This document shows positions 39,661 through 51,500 of a stretch of 64,000 nt of DNA, piece by piece. The stretch covers positions 215,881-279,880 of the forward strand of contig MPNW01000028.1 of the NCBI GenBank assembly GCA_011800805.1, in the 5' to 3' direction. The notes beneath the pieces are model-generated. The model ran no database searches. It was not told where the DNA came from and saw only the letters and a program-made list of their open reading frames with translations. Source of the stretch: Hirudo medicinalis. Lineage: Eukaryota; Annelida; Clitellata; Hirudinida; Hirudinidae. Every line of letters begins with the position of its first letter. Position 1 is the first letter of the stretch. A program made the position numbers and the translations under genes.

Positions 39661-42600
39661 ATGAATGTGCTTTTGACCGCGTCTTGCTTATTTTTTATCT
39701 ATATTGTAGATGCTGGTGAGTTTATTTGAAAGTCAAGATGAATTGACATTGTTTTAACCTCCTTTGCGATCATTAGAAGTAATTGTTAAAATAACTTGTA
39801 ATTTGTAAGAAATTGACGTGGGAAGTTGTGCTGGAATAGCCAAAAGAGGTGATGGAATCACATGCTACAAAGTGCCAATGTTTGATGGCACCTTCCTCGA
39901 TGCTAGAAGTCAGTGCAAGGGAATTGAAATGGATTTAGTGTCCATAGTTTCTACAGAGGAAAATGATGCAGTCATTCGCCTTATGAGAGACAATGCTATC
40001 AGCGAAATTTGGATCAACTTGAATCTTACCAACACCACTTGGAAGTGGCCCGATGGTGAGTAAAACACTTTAACTACTTTTTTCTAAAGAAATTCCTGCT
40101 TTGTAATTTTAATCATTCTCGAAACTGGCTTAAAATTGGACAAGTTAATGAATTTAGCTGAATTTCCGCTAAAAATATAATTTCTGAGGTCAAAAGATGC
40201 TGTAGGAAGGGACTTCCGTTGTAAAATCAGCAAAACCTAAGAAAATAACGGAATTCATTCGATAGAAATAAACTTGTGCTCCTTCAGCACACCAAATACA
40301 AAATTGTGTCTGACACTGTGAGTAAGTAAGTAATGAACAATTAATTAGCCTACAAAGTCACGTTAATTGCGTTGTAAGGGTACAAAAATCATTCTACAGT
40401 AGTGTAATCTTGTTATCCTCAAATAACATTCCACCGTCATCCTCATGTAACAATGCTCTTGAACAGGCTCAGAACTTGCAGAACAAGGTTGCTACGTTGG
40501 TCATGACTCCATGTCCTTCAATGGAGACAAAACTTCAGACAACAGTTTCTGGACATGCTCTGAGGATTGCAAGGATTCGAAATACGTCGGATTGATGGTA
40601 ATTCAATTAATCAATCATTGCTTATTAAGAAATCACTTTTTTTTTAGTTTGTGCTTGTTGGGTTCAAGTTTTAATTATTTTCTTTTTTTAAAGAACGGCT
40701 TTGAATGTCTTTGTGGAAACCAATTCGGAGAGAATGGTCAATCCGGTGCACACTGCCTTACGATGTGTCCTTCATCGGCCACTGAGAATTGTGGAGGAAT
40801 TGATGCACAAAGAATTGTGGCCAAAAATGGTGAGATTATGTGAATTATATCTATAAGTTAATTAATTATATTAACTAATAAAATTATGACGGCCTGATTC
40901 GTTTAGTTCATGTTCATTCATTTAACCGAAGTTTTAAATAGCTCCGACAAAACATGATGACGTTCAAATGGGTAACGTGACCTGTCACATCATAATGTAC
41001 TGCATAAGTTGTGATGACGACGACGACGATGATGACAACGATGCTGATGAACGAAGTTGTCGACGTGGGACCTTTGTTAACGACATGATTTCATACATTT
41101 AAACTTTCCATCTTTAGGAGGAATTTAAGAAGTCTATCGTCAATTAATATCTGAAATAATAATAGTATTTAAATATTCCTATTTAAATAATAATGATAAG
41201 TAATTATTAATTATTCAAAGGCCTCTACTCAAATTGGGAGTCTGATCAGCCAAACGACGGAGGATTGGAGGGTGATGCTCAGAGGTGCTCCATCATTGAG
41301 GATACTTTAAAGTGGAATGACATCAGCTGCAATTCCATTTACCATGCCATCTGCGAAATAAGTCAGAATTGTTTACACCACTTTTTACCTTTTTAAATTT
41401 CAATCTTGGCATTTAAATGGACCTAGTGTCGAGAAACGAATTGAATATTGAATGAATATCGCCTGAGGCAACATATTACACAAGGCAATGAAGTAGTTAT
41501 AAGTATAACGCAAGTTCAGTATTAAGAGTTATAATTTGTAAAACCACAATAGTGAAGTAGCGTAATGATTTCATTTAAAGCGTTTCACAAGTATTGACGA
41601 TATTTCTCACTTGTCAGCTCTTTCTCCGGAAGCCTTTCCAACATGCGACACGAGCAAGAAAGGAGTTCATTTAATAAGCATAAGTTCGGGTGACTCATGC
41701 ATCTACGTCACTGACGAAACTCTTGGATACCTCGATGCAGTGCGTGAATGTTCACGTTTCAATGGAAGCCTCCTAAAAATCCCAAACAAACAGTTTAATG
41801 ATGACCTCAAACGTGTCCTGCCCAGCAGTACCTTTCCATACTGGATCGGTGCAACCAGGTTCAAACAAGTCTGGTTATCAGGTAATTTCTAGTTAATTGG
41901 AATAATAATATTAATATTTGGAATAATAAGAATAATATTTATAATTTCGCTAGCAACGTAACTTATTATCAATGAATATTAAATATAAATTATATAAATG
42001 TATTCAATACAATATTATAACTTATTAACTCATATTATGGCTTATTTTTCCCTTTCTTCCTATTTGTTATTAAGACTTATTCTCAATTAATTTTAAAATC
42101 GAAATGCACAGGAATTTCAATAATTTTATCTTAAAACCAGGTGAAAATGTGATCTTCAATGCTTGGCCTAAGAAGTTTGACTTCCAACGGGGTTACGGCT
42201 TCATGAAAAGAATTGATTCAACCACAAACTCACCAACCTGGGGTACTGCTGATGGTTCTCAAAAGAAGTTCATAATGTGCCAAAAAAGTGAATGTCTTTC
42301 TGTGAATTTGACAATCGCGTTTTATTAAAATAACTCACTCTAATAAATAATTAGCATAATTTATTAATTTTAATTATAATCTTTAAATTTCCAGCCAATG
42401 CTACCTTCGCTTCCATGCCTTCCTACTTCACCGTGACAACGACAACGACTTCAACTCCTCTCACAAAATTAATCGTCAGTCCATCCTCGACCACCACCCT
42501 TCCTCTGCCACCCACCAATTACACCATACCTCCACCAAGGAATGCCACCATCCCAACTGGAAGTAAACTCAGCAACGAAGGTGAGGACCTTTCTTCATTG

Positions 42601-43169
42601 AAAGTGATGATGATGATGATGGCGATGACGATGATGATGATGACCAGGACTTTGACGATGACGATGACAATGATGATGACTGCTAGTTCCTTGTCCAACG
42701 ATGTCATACTAGCTTAGTTTCGTGTAACATGAAGAAATATACAAATTATAATTGAATGCACTTTACAAAGGAGTCTAAAAAGACGACATTTCCATTTATT
42801 GCATGCTTTCATCGTATTTCAGCCATCTACGGAATCATCGGAGGAGTGATTGGAGGAGTTGGAGGAGGCGTTTTACTCATCATCATCACCATCGTCCTCA
42901 TCATCGTCATCTGCAATAGGTGAGTTCATCATTGCACTCGATAAAAGGGTTCAGTCTCGTGACAATGTTCTTACTTTTCCAGAAAACGTGAAACTCCAAC
43001 TAAGAAATCCTTGGAGGAGGCGGAGTCAGATCAGCCAACCTACTTTTTTGACTTGACAACTGACACCATTCATTCTAAGGACAGCATTTCGAAAAGCATT
43101 GCAGACTCCCATTCTATTGATAGCTCGACTCCTCCCCCTCCTCCTTACTATTCAGATATAAACTTTTGA
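39661..43169 (+). CDS. Type I membrane receptor: C-type lectin domain with inserted WSC domain, second lectin domain, TM, PPxY tail
   Basis: Exons: 39661-39715, 39810-40055, 40467-40597, 40694-40829, 41221-41361, 41618-41881, 42141-42287, 42395-42580, 42823-42919, 42983-43169; 529 residues. Signal peptide MNVLLTASCLFFIYIVDA. The first half of a C-type lectin domain (CYKVPMFDGTFLDARSQC to WKWPDG) is followed by a cysteine-rich WSC domain (GCYVGHD, FECLCGNQFGE, ENCGG; exons 3-4), then the second half of the lectin domain (SNWESDQPNDGG, KWNDISC, HAICE). QPN and WND suggest partial calcium/sugar site retention. A divergent second lectin domain (exons 6-7) lacks WND. A Thr/Pro-rich, probably O-glycosylated stalk leads to a glycine-rich then hydrophobic TM helix and a tail with TPPPPPYYSD, a WW-domain PPxY ligand. 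Most extracellular introns are phase 1, as in shuffled modules. Role is probably recognition or adhesion; no named orthologue recognised. Confidence 0.88.
42605..42680. repeat. (GAT/GAC)n microsatellite
   Basis: Interrupted GATGATGAC units directly after the donor of the stalk exon, inside the intron. Confidence 0.85.
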
Positions 43170-43453
43170 TTAATCAATTAGACATTTAATTAATTTAAAT
43201 TTGATTTTATTCACATGTACTTGTGTGTTTTTCCCCAGGTATTAAGTGTGACTGTGTTCAACACCTCACACACATTTTCTCACCAATCAACACCTTTAAT
43301 GTGTAAAGTCATGATTGAATCATGCCGACAGTCTGTTCCAGGTGCTTACAAAGTCGTGTTCCCATTTCAATTTGAAACGTTGAAAAGCGCCGGTCGCATA
43401 TTTATTCTTTGTTTTTGTTTATTTTTGTGATTGTCGTGATGATGACTGTTAAA

Positions 43454-43459
43454 AATAAA
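43454..43459 (+). terminator. Polyadenylation signal, lectin receptor gene
   Basis: AATAAA about 285 bp after the stop codon; the intervening sequence has no coding support. Confidence 0.5.
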
Positions 43460-44559
43460 GAGCCACTTAAAATTATTAACAATGACTCTCTTTGAACGCG
43501 TATCTCCGATCGACACGGGACATTTCATTGTTTGTTGAAAGCTGTAAAACCTGTCTTTTCAACATTCCTCGTATTATGAATAACAAGTTATTTTAGGGCA
43601 GACGATGGTCGTTTTTATTGAAATCTTAAAATATTGAAAGCTTAAAATATTATAAACAATTAATGATAATAATAATAATAACACTGAAAATTAAAATCAA
43701 ATTTAAAGGATTACTCAATGCCCTCAATCAAATACTCTGCTCGTTGCAGCGCAAAGTTCCAAGAATGCTGAATCACCATATTATCATTGTTGTTGTTGTT
43801 GCTGTTAATAGTGTTGTTGTTGATATTTTGTGATGAATCAACCTTACATTCCACTTGTACTCTAAGAATTCTTGGTATTCTTGACTGTGGACACGTTGCA
43901 TTATCGTTGACGAAACACGAATTCATAATTTTCGCAGTAAGCAAAACATTCTTTGATTCTTCTTTGTGAAATTCTAAGAAAATCCTTGGCTTATGTTTTC
44001 ATCTTCTATTTCGCTGAAGAGTTTTTGATGGCCTTCTTTATCAATTCAGTTGAAATTCCTGATAAACGTGAACGAAAACATCTGAAAGATTTCAAAGGTA
44101 TCGAAATCGAACGATTCGTGGCTGTGAATTAATCTTTAAGTTAAATCATGTATTTTTTAAATTCAGTTTTTATTTAAAATTTGCTCTCAATTTTTAACGT
44201 CTAATTTTAACGTCAGCGGGAAATAAGTCCGACCTGGAAGAATTTTTAACGAAGCTTTATAAGTACTATTTAATTCATTTTGATTATTATTTTGCAATTT
44301 ACTTTAATTGTATTATACAAAGTGAAACATTAAAATCTTGGAATTGGTTTAAAAATTAATTAATTTATATTAATTAGTTAAAGTCCTCAAATGAACGCAA
44401 ATTACATAACTCACGCAATTCGCTGTTAATTCGCTGCAATCTACAATTTGGTATAAGATTTTATACCAGAGGAATCCTTTATTTTAAAATTTCAGGTTGC
44501 ATAAGGGCACATCACGCAAATGAAGAATTCCATCAAATGTTGGTTAGGTTGAAATTCCA
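43460..44559. other. Intergenic
   Basis: AT-rich, with a short (TTG)n run near 43787-43820. Open frames here are repeat-driven. No gene supported. Confidence 0.5.
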
Positions 44560-45395
44560 TTAATTTTGAGCAAGAACTCCATCATGGCCAAATTAATGTC
44601 TCTATCGGTCATCTTAAACTGAATAGCCTTTCGACGAATCTGATAAACATTAATTTATTATAGAATGTGGTGAGGTGACGTAGATATTAAAAGTTTCATC
44701 TAATACAATAAAACGATGTAACAAATCAATACAGTGAACTCGACCTTTCCAAGCTCACATCTTATATCCAATCTAACATCCTCACAGAAGATGGACAAGA
44801 GACTTTCAGTTTTTTTTGTGTCAGATCGTCAGTGAGATGAGAGCGCAGCTTGTTCTTGCAAAACTTCATCTTGGAGAACAGCTGCAAGTGCTGCCAAACA
44901 TGATCACTCGCTTGGCACCGGCCAACAACATAGGAAACTGAGGAGGTGGCAGCTGACGGTAGATGTCGATGAAAGTGGTGGAAGAAGACAGCTCAATCAA
45001 CTCCAATTGCACATCAGAGGGGAAAAGGTCGTCGTAAGGAAAGTCATAAAGAGTGCTGACGATATTGAACTCTTGCGAATGAGAACGCACATCAGTGAAG
45101 CGAGAAGAGAAGTCATTCTGCAAGGTTGACAGGACACTGACGCATTTTTCGGTGTCAACGAGGGTTGCATCACACTGGGCGAGGTAAGGGAAATGGACAT
45201 AATAGTCTCCCTCATACAGCTGTTTCTCCCACAGCTTTGCTTTGGAGGCCCCACATGGGCTTCCATGTTCGTCACGTCCTTGCAGCTTCAGGTAAGGTTC
45301 ACTAAGGTGATTGCTGATATCAGTGAGGAAGCCGAACTGACAAAGGACAAGCTCTCTTGGCGGAGGGCGAAGATTTTAAATTATAAAAAATAAAT
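44560..45395 (-). pseudogene. hAT transposase relic (ZBED5/GTF2IRD2-like C-terminal half)
   Basis: The minus-strand translation includes FGFLTDISNHLSEPYLKLQ, KLWEKQLYEGDYYVHFPYL, TLYDFPYDDLFPSDVQLELI and RQLPPPQFPMLLAGAKRV. In a shifted frame come QLFSKMKFCKNKLRSHLTDD, the hAT C-terminal dimerisation region. These match hAT-derived proteins such as ZBED5 and GTF2IRD2. At least two frame changes, and loss of the N-terminal BED finger, show it is broken. The catalytic triad cannot be evaluated in what remains. Confidence 0.82.
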
Positions 45396-46362
45396 TATTT
45401 AAAAAAAGCAATTGCTCTTTAAAACTCCATTTTTTATCATCCACATCCAAAATATAATAAAAAGAAGTTGTGCACATTAAACGATTATTAACTTAAATTG
45501 GCTTAAAATTAAGAAAACGTTGAAAAATCTATGAATATAAATATTTCGATGAATGAGCATAACGCTCATAATTTTCTTGAATATTCACATTCTTATGTGT
45601 CAAATCATTGCATTCTCTATTGCCTGCTAACGACACATGTCAAATTGACGTCAAGCAGTAAAACACATAAATATTACCTTATCAGATGTAACTTGTGAAA
45701 TCGAATATAAGTGAGAATTTGTGATCCTGTTAATTGAAGTAATTTAATTTAATGAGAATAAAAGACGCATATTATAATTGAGTTCTCATTAGTTGATCGT
45801 TCGTTTTATAGAAACCCAATTGGGAAGAGATTTAGTGCTGCTTTTTGCATGACCACAATTTTACCTGGTCATTAACTTTGTAATCAATTTCATAAGTCGA
45901 TAGATAAATTAGAAGACTAAAATATGAACGTTAAAAATTCTTGAAGATATAAGTAGCCAGTGACAAGAGAGACAGATGTTGTTGACAACTGCGATAATAA
46001 ATCAGCTGTTTATTTATTATTTCTTCGGAAATGTCATAAGTATATAATTTATTATTTTAGAAGAAATTTTTTGGGGTTTGCTTCACTGATTTATTAATGT
46101 ATCCATAAAATCATTTTTCCCGACCTCCATTTAACTAGGTCCACTAGCTTCTACCCGTTCCTGCCATTTTCTGCCTGGTGAACCAGTTGTCTGTCGGCTG
46201 TCTGAGTTGTGGTTGGTTCGTGATTTTTGTAATGATAGAGTTTTCTTAACTTAAAAACTAATTGCAATTGTTGGGATTATCTGTAAATTAGAACATTGAT
46301 TTGTTAGTTTTCATCGCTTAAAGTCGTGACGGTACTTTTAGGTTCTAAGACATCAAAAGCAA
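45396..46362. other. Intergenic / 5' flank of calcium-sensor gene
   Basis: AT-rich. An acceptor-like ggtacttttag at 46331-46341, just before the start codon, suggests a 5' UTR intron whose upstream noncoding exon lies in this interval. No coding region seen. Confidence 0.45.
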
Positions 46363-46905
46363 ATGGGTCAAAAGCAAGGAAAGCCAGATTTTAAGGAACT
46401 TTCCAAAGGAACCAAATTTACAACAAAAGAGTTGAAAGAGTGGTTCAACAAATTTAAAGGAGACTTTCCACAAGGAAAAATTTCAAAGCCTGAGTTTGTC
46501 AATCTTTACAAGAAGATGTTTGGAAGTGATGGCGACCCGCAGGAATTCTGTGAGCATGTTTTCAGGCAATATGACGCTGATGGGAATGGTGAAATAGACT
46601 TCAGAGAGTTTGTGACGACTCTTTCCGTGGCAGCTCGAGGTACAGCAGATGAAAAGCTCCTCTGGGCTTTCAATTTGTATGACATGGATGGAAATCATTA
46701 CCTGTCACCAAGTGAGATCACAGAAATACTCCAGGCTGTTTACAAAGCAAAAAAGATTGATAATCCTAGGGAAAGAGCTGAAGAAACTGTGAAGACAATT
46801 TTTACAAAGGCAGATGACAACAAAGATGGTCGCCTCTCTGAAGCTGAGTTTGTTAGGCATGCTTTGACTTGCCCAAGTGTTAAAGAGCTTCTGCAAGCCC
46901 TCTGA
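46363..46905 (+). CDS. Neuronal calcium sensor-like EF-hand protein, intronless
   Basis: A 180-residue calcium sensor of the NCS/hippocalcin/visinin-like family, which couples calcium to membrane signalling. It begins MGQKQGK, a good N-myristoylation signal. EF-hand 1 is degenerate, as in the whole family (FPQGKISKPEF in place of the CPxG-type loop). EF2 DADGNGEIDFRE and EF4 DDNKDGRLSEAE have full acidic loops. EF3 DMDGNHYLSPSE has His in place of the usual Gly at loop position 6 but keeps D1, D3, N5 and E12. HVFRQYDADGNGEIDFREF and LLWAFNLYDMDGN match the family closely. The tail is a little shorter than the usual 190 residues. The coding region is one exon, unlike most NCS genes, but has no disabling change. 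Paralogue identity within the family is unclear. Confidence 0.9.
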   Translation: MGQKQGKPDFKELSKGTKFTTKELKEWFNKFKGDFPQGKISKPEFVNLYKKMFGSDGDPQEFCEHVFRQYDADGNGEIDFREFVTTLSVAARGTADEKLLWAFNLYDMDGNHYLSPSEITEILQAVYKAKKIDNPRERAEETVKTIFTKADDNKDGRLSEAEFVRHALTCPSVKELLQAL

Positions 46906-48564
46906 GCTTCTGGTTATGATATGCACCAGTGTCATAAATGATATTGCATTATTCAAGTTTTATTTTAGTGTCCTCTGTCTGCTTAATTAGTCATTTATGT
47001 AAGTCTTCTGCTTTTGGCTTTTTGTGATTTCTATAACTTGTTATTGATACACTAGACTTGAAAAGCTGACTTTAAATGACTTGATTTTTGATAGAAGATT
47101 TTTTGGCTTAGAGGGTTACCTGTATTGTCATCAATAATCACAGGTGGAGAAATAGGAACTTTTTCATAAATCTGGTCAAATCAAACATCATTTTTACTTT
47201 TGGTTTTTGTTTTATTTTTATCTGTTAGCTTATGATTCTTGGTATTCAGTGAGTTAATATTTTGCCATGATTGATCATCCGCTTGAATCAGATGTTCATT
47301 ATAGCTTGTGAAATGTGTTTGTCGGTTAATAAATTTATACTTCATTGGTGTTTTATATTCCAGTAGAGTATTGGTATAGATATTCTTTTGTTGGTAGGTG
47401 TCATCCTTGAGTTTAAGTGTTTCTTGTGGGCTTTTGGGAGTTTGCATTAATAAAGGTCTCAGCACATATTAGAGTCTTCTGGTTTTTTTTGTGGCTTGCC
47501 ACACCACCTGGGAGTTGTGAGTTAAGTGGGTTTTAGTATACGAATCTAACGGTGTGCCTGGACATCCTAGAGTGGAGGCTTTCTTTGTGGCTTGTGTGAA
47601 GCATTTCCCAGTTAAGAGTCGTTTGATGGTGCAAGCGCTTGCGCCTGGCTGCTTTCGTGTGCTCGGGTAGAGAAAACGGATTTCGCGCACCTGTACTCTG
47701 TAAGCGTCTAAATTGATTGGAACAATATGACATTACCATGAAACGTTGATGTACCTTATAAAAAATCATTTTTCACATATAAATAGTACTCTCTGATTGA
47801 ACCGGATATAGTACGGCCGGCTAGTGGTAGATTTTAATTAAATTTAAGCTCAACTTAGAGCTTCGACATTAAAAGAAATACTTATAATTTATTCAATTAA
47901 CAAAATTATGGTAATTAGAAATGCAAAGCAAATAATATTTCTTTAGGACAATCACATCACTAGATCTAATTTACCTATTCTAATTTCACTTTTCTTCAAT
48001 CGAATACGGCTTAGTCGGGGTGGACTTTAATTTCTGTTGAGGGGGTTAATGTTTTATGGTTTTGGATTATATCGATATTGAAAGCCTATCGTAAATATCT
48101 AGAATGACCGACAACTATGCGAACTTTTCACTTAAATTGTAAATGCCGGGTTAGCGGCCGGTCAGATTAGTTAAGAATCAGCCTTAGTTTTGCGTCTGAT
48201 CATTATAATATAAGTTCTGAAAATAGTATTTATATAATTATGAAGTTGATATTAACTACATTATAAATAATAATAATAATAATAATAATAAGAAATTAAA
48301 GTCGCCGACTTAAGGCCAGGTAACAAATGAAAGAAATTTTCTCAGATAAATTGTCATAATAAAGTCTGTGATGGAACAACGTTGATAAAGTTTTTAATTA
48401 TATGTGTTTAAATTGAGTGGAATGAAAAACTGCATTAAAATGTTATGTGTCTTAAAAGGAATTTTTTTCATAAATAGGTCATATTTTACATGTACTTATC
48501 TGACATTTTTATCCTGCGTGTTAATTTGTAGACATTTTTGGAGCCAAAATTTTTGAAGTGCAGC
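46906..48564. other. Intergenic, NCS 3' flank and LRRC40 5' flank
   Basis: Contains a likely 3' UTR of the calcium-sensor gene (AATAAA at about 47328) and an (AAT)n tract at 48266-48291. Minus-strand open frames at 47181-47769 have no recognisable domain and are not called. No RNA gene seen. Confidence 0.5.
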
Positions 48565-51500
48565 ATGGCTTCACGGTTTAAACGGATACCACTTCAGCAC
48601 CAGGAGAAAGAAAAATCAAGTGACCAAAATGTCATGGTTACCCTTCTGAAACAAGCTCGAAAAAGTGGAATTCTCAATTTATCAAATCGAGCTTTAGGGG
48701 AAGGTGGTTCATTTAAATGTCATTAGTGAATTAGTTTTCATACTTTTATTTTATTTTGTAAATCTCAACCCCATTTTATTGAAGCAGATCAATTAGTTAA
48801 GCAGGAATTTTTGCTTCTTTTCTCGAATATTTCCACTTTGACTAAAAATTGTAACTTGTAAAATTTATTGTTCTTTCTAAATATCGACATTTAAATGTTC
48901 GTACAATTGCTTGACAGTCCCTGAAAGTGTATGGCGACTCAACCAGGAAGTACCAGGTGGGGGAAAGTCCTTATCCATGGACGATACAGGGGACTCTTGG
49001 TGGGATCAGGTGGACCTTGTGAAGCTCATTCTTGCCTCTAACAACCTCATTGAAGTTTCCAAAAACATTTCAAACTTTCCAGCTTTAAGTCACTTAGATG
49101 TGAGTCAACTGCTGTATTTTTAAAAAGTTACTTCATTAAGAAAACATGAGATTTACTTAAACTGTCACTGCCAATGTTTTTGTATTATTACATTTGTTTC
49201 TTAATTGCAATCAAATACAAAACCATGTGATGCCACATAATGTTTTTGTTTTCTGGTGACAAAGATGTCAAATTCGAGACTCACTTTTTGTTGAAATGGC
49301 ACGAGTTGATCACATAAAATTGCATTTCATTTCTCTAGGCAAAGTTTGAAGTTATGTAAAAATCTTTCATGTTTATCAGCTTCATGACAATAAATTGGGA
49401 TCTCTTCCTGAAGCTGTCGGTGGATTGACCGATATTGTAAAACTGAACATTAGGTGAAATTTTCAATTACTTAATGGTTATCGATGGTCGATTTATTTAT
49501 TTTAATCTATTCAGTTTTGATTTAATAAGTTGTACATAAATTATAATTTTATGATAAAGTTTAACATTATAATTGGTTTTCAGTCAGAACTCTTTCGATG
49601 ACTTCCCGAGTTGCATCCTTCGACTGAAAAAGTTGAAATGTCTTCACATTCAGCAGAACAAAATCAAAGAAATTCCAGACTCGTTCGGTCATTTGAACTG
49701 CCTCGAAGATTTGGTTATTAAAAGCTTTTAATTGAATTCAATTTTAATAGGTTTATTGAATTATATTATATGTATTTACGAAACACATATAAATAATAAT
49801 AATTTTAAAATAAAATAATTTTAAGTTAATTGTTAGAAACTTTTAGTGCAATATTGAATATTTTATGATAAACTTTTTATGAGAAACAATGTAGCATTTG
49901 CATTTTAAATAATGTGCATTGTTGGAAAGTTATCAGATTGCATTGCATGACTTGATTTTGTTGACAATATTAATGCTTGAAGTAAATGTGTGACTCATTC
50001 ATGTATATCATTCACATAAATTTGAATTTGCACGTTCTGCATTCCAGCGTGGAAGTTATTTTTTTGTTGGCGTTTTTTTATTGTTTTATTAAGAATTATT
50101 TAAAATCACATTTTATTAATGGTTTTTGCATTCTCACAATTCACTTTCATTGCAAGAACTTAAATTTGTAAAGGATTTGTCTGAGAATGAAATCAAAAGT
50201 CTCCCGGACTCCATCGAGTCCCTGACAAAACTCAAAACTTTGAGAGCTTCACAGAACCAACTGGGTGTTGTAACTCCTGCAATTGGCAGTTTAAAAGGTG
50301 GGATTTTAAAACATAAAGTGTTTTACTTTGATTTGAATTTTTAATCCAGTTTAACATCTGCTTTCATGAATGTTTATTTATAATTATATTTATAATAATT
50401 ATTATTATGCATAAGTTTAAATAATTGTTGTTTTTACATTATTATCATGCATTGAATAGTCATTTTGATTTATGAGATGGCAGAAAGTAATGACAACATG
50501 ATGATCATAACTCAGCTGAATATTTCAATATCTGTGTTTGCAATAGTTTTGTTTACTAAGTGTGATTTCTCAGTTGAATAATAATATCGTTGCATCTGAG
50601 TTAATTGAATGTAATTTTAGACCTCAAGTCATTGGATCTGAGGCAGAACAGGATAAGTCAACTCCCTCAAGAACTTGGTCGTTTGAAACGATTGGACATT
50701 TTGTACCTTCAAATGAATCAGATCTCAAAGTTTCCTCAATTAGATGATTGTTCAAACCTCAAGGTGGCTTTTTTTCACTCTTGCTATGTTTTTTCAATTT
50801 TATATTTAATATTTGTATAAATTAATTGGTATTTTTTTAATGTTGATTATTTTTGTTAATCTTATAATTTTTGTCAACTCTGGTTGGGACAAGAGCAGCC
50901 AATTTATTTTTTGAGTTAAGAAATATAAGAATATCACAATAATTCGATAAAACATTTATTGATATCAGGAACTCTATTTGGGGAAGAATTGCATAAAGGA
51001 AATGCCTGCAGATTGCATCAATTCATTAACATCCCTGGTGACTTTGGATCTCCGAGAGAATCAGTTGAAAATCATTCCGAACGAAATATCCTCTCTTCAG
51101 TGCTTGGAACGACTCGATTTGACCAACAACGACCTTTCAAAGTGAGAATGCTAGTTGCTGTTCAAATTCAATCTTTGTTCACGTTTTCCCGTTGTTTTCC
51201 AGTGTTCCGAATGTTCTTGGAAGAATGGTTAATCTTAAGTCAATCTTGCTCGATGGGAACCCACTGAGGTCCATCAGAAGAGATCTCGTATCGGTCAGTG
51301 TTGCATACTGACTTGTCCTTGTGCTTCTAAGTCTCACTCTTTAAACTCACAATGCAAATAAATTATATATGTATGTTGTCATTTTGCATTAATTTTTATT
51401 GTATTTTGTTATTGGCACCAATTTTTATTGTAATTATAATCTATTTAGTTGTTCAGTAATTTGGTGCAGGTAATTTGAGATGATTTAATTAGTTTAATTA

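Noticed and set aside
43215..43430. Extra 3' exon of the lectin receptor
   Set aside because: A ccccag acceptor is present at 43239, but the gene already ends with a stop at 43169 and no donor would lead into it in frame; treated as 3' UTR.
47181..47769. Minus-strand open frames of 73-94 codons
   Set aside because: No recognisable domain, Lys/Asn/Thr-rich composition expected from AT-rich DNA, no ATG-based or splicing support; probably within the 3' flank of the calcium-sensor gene.
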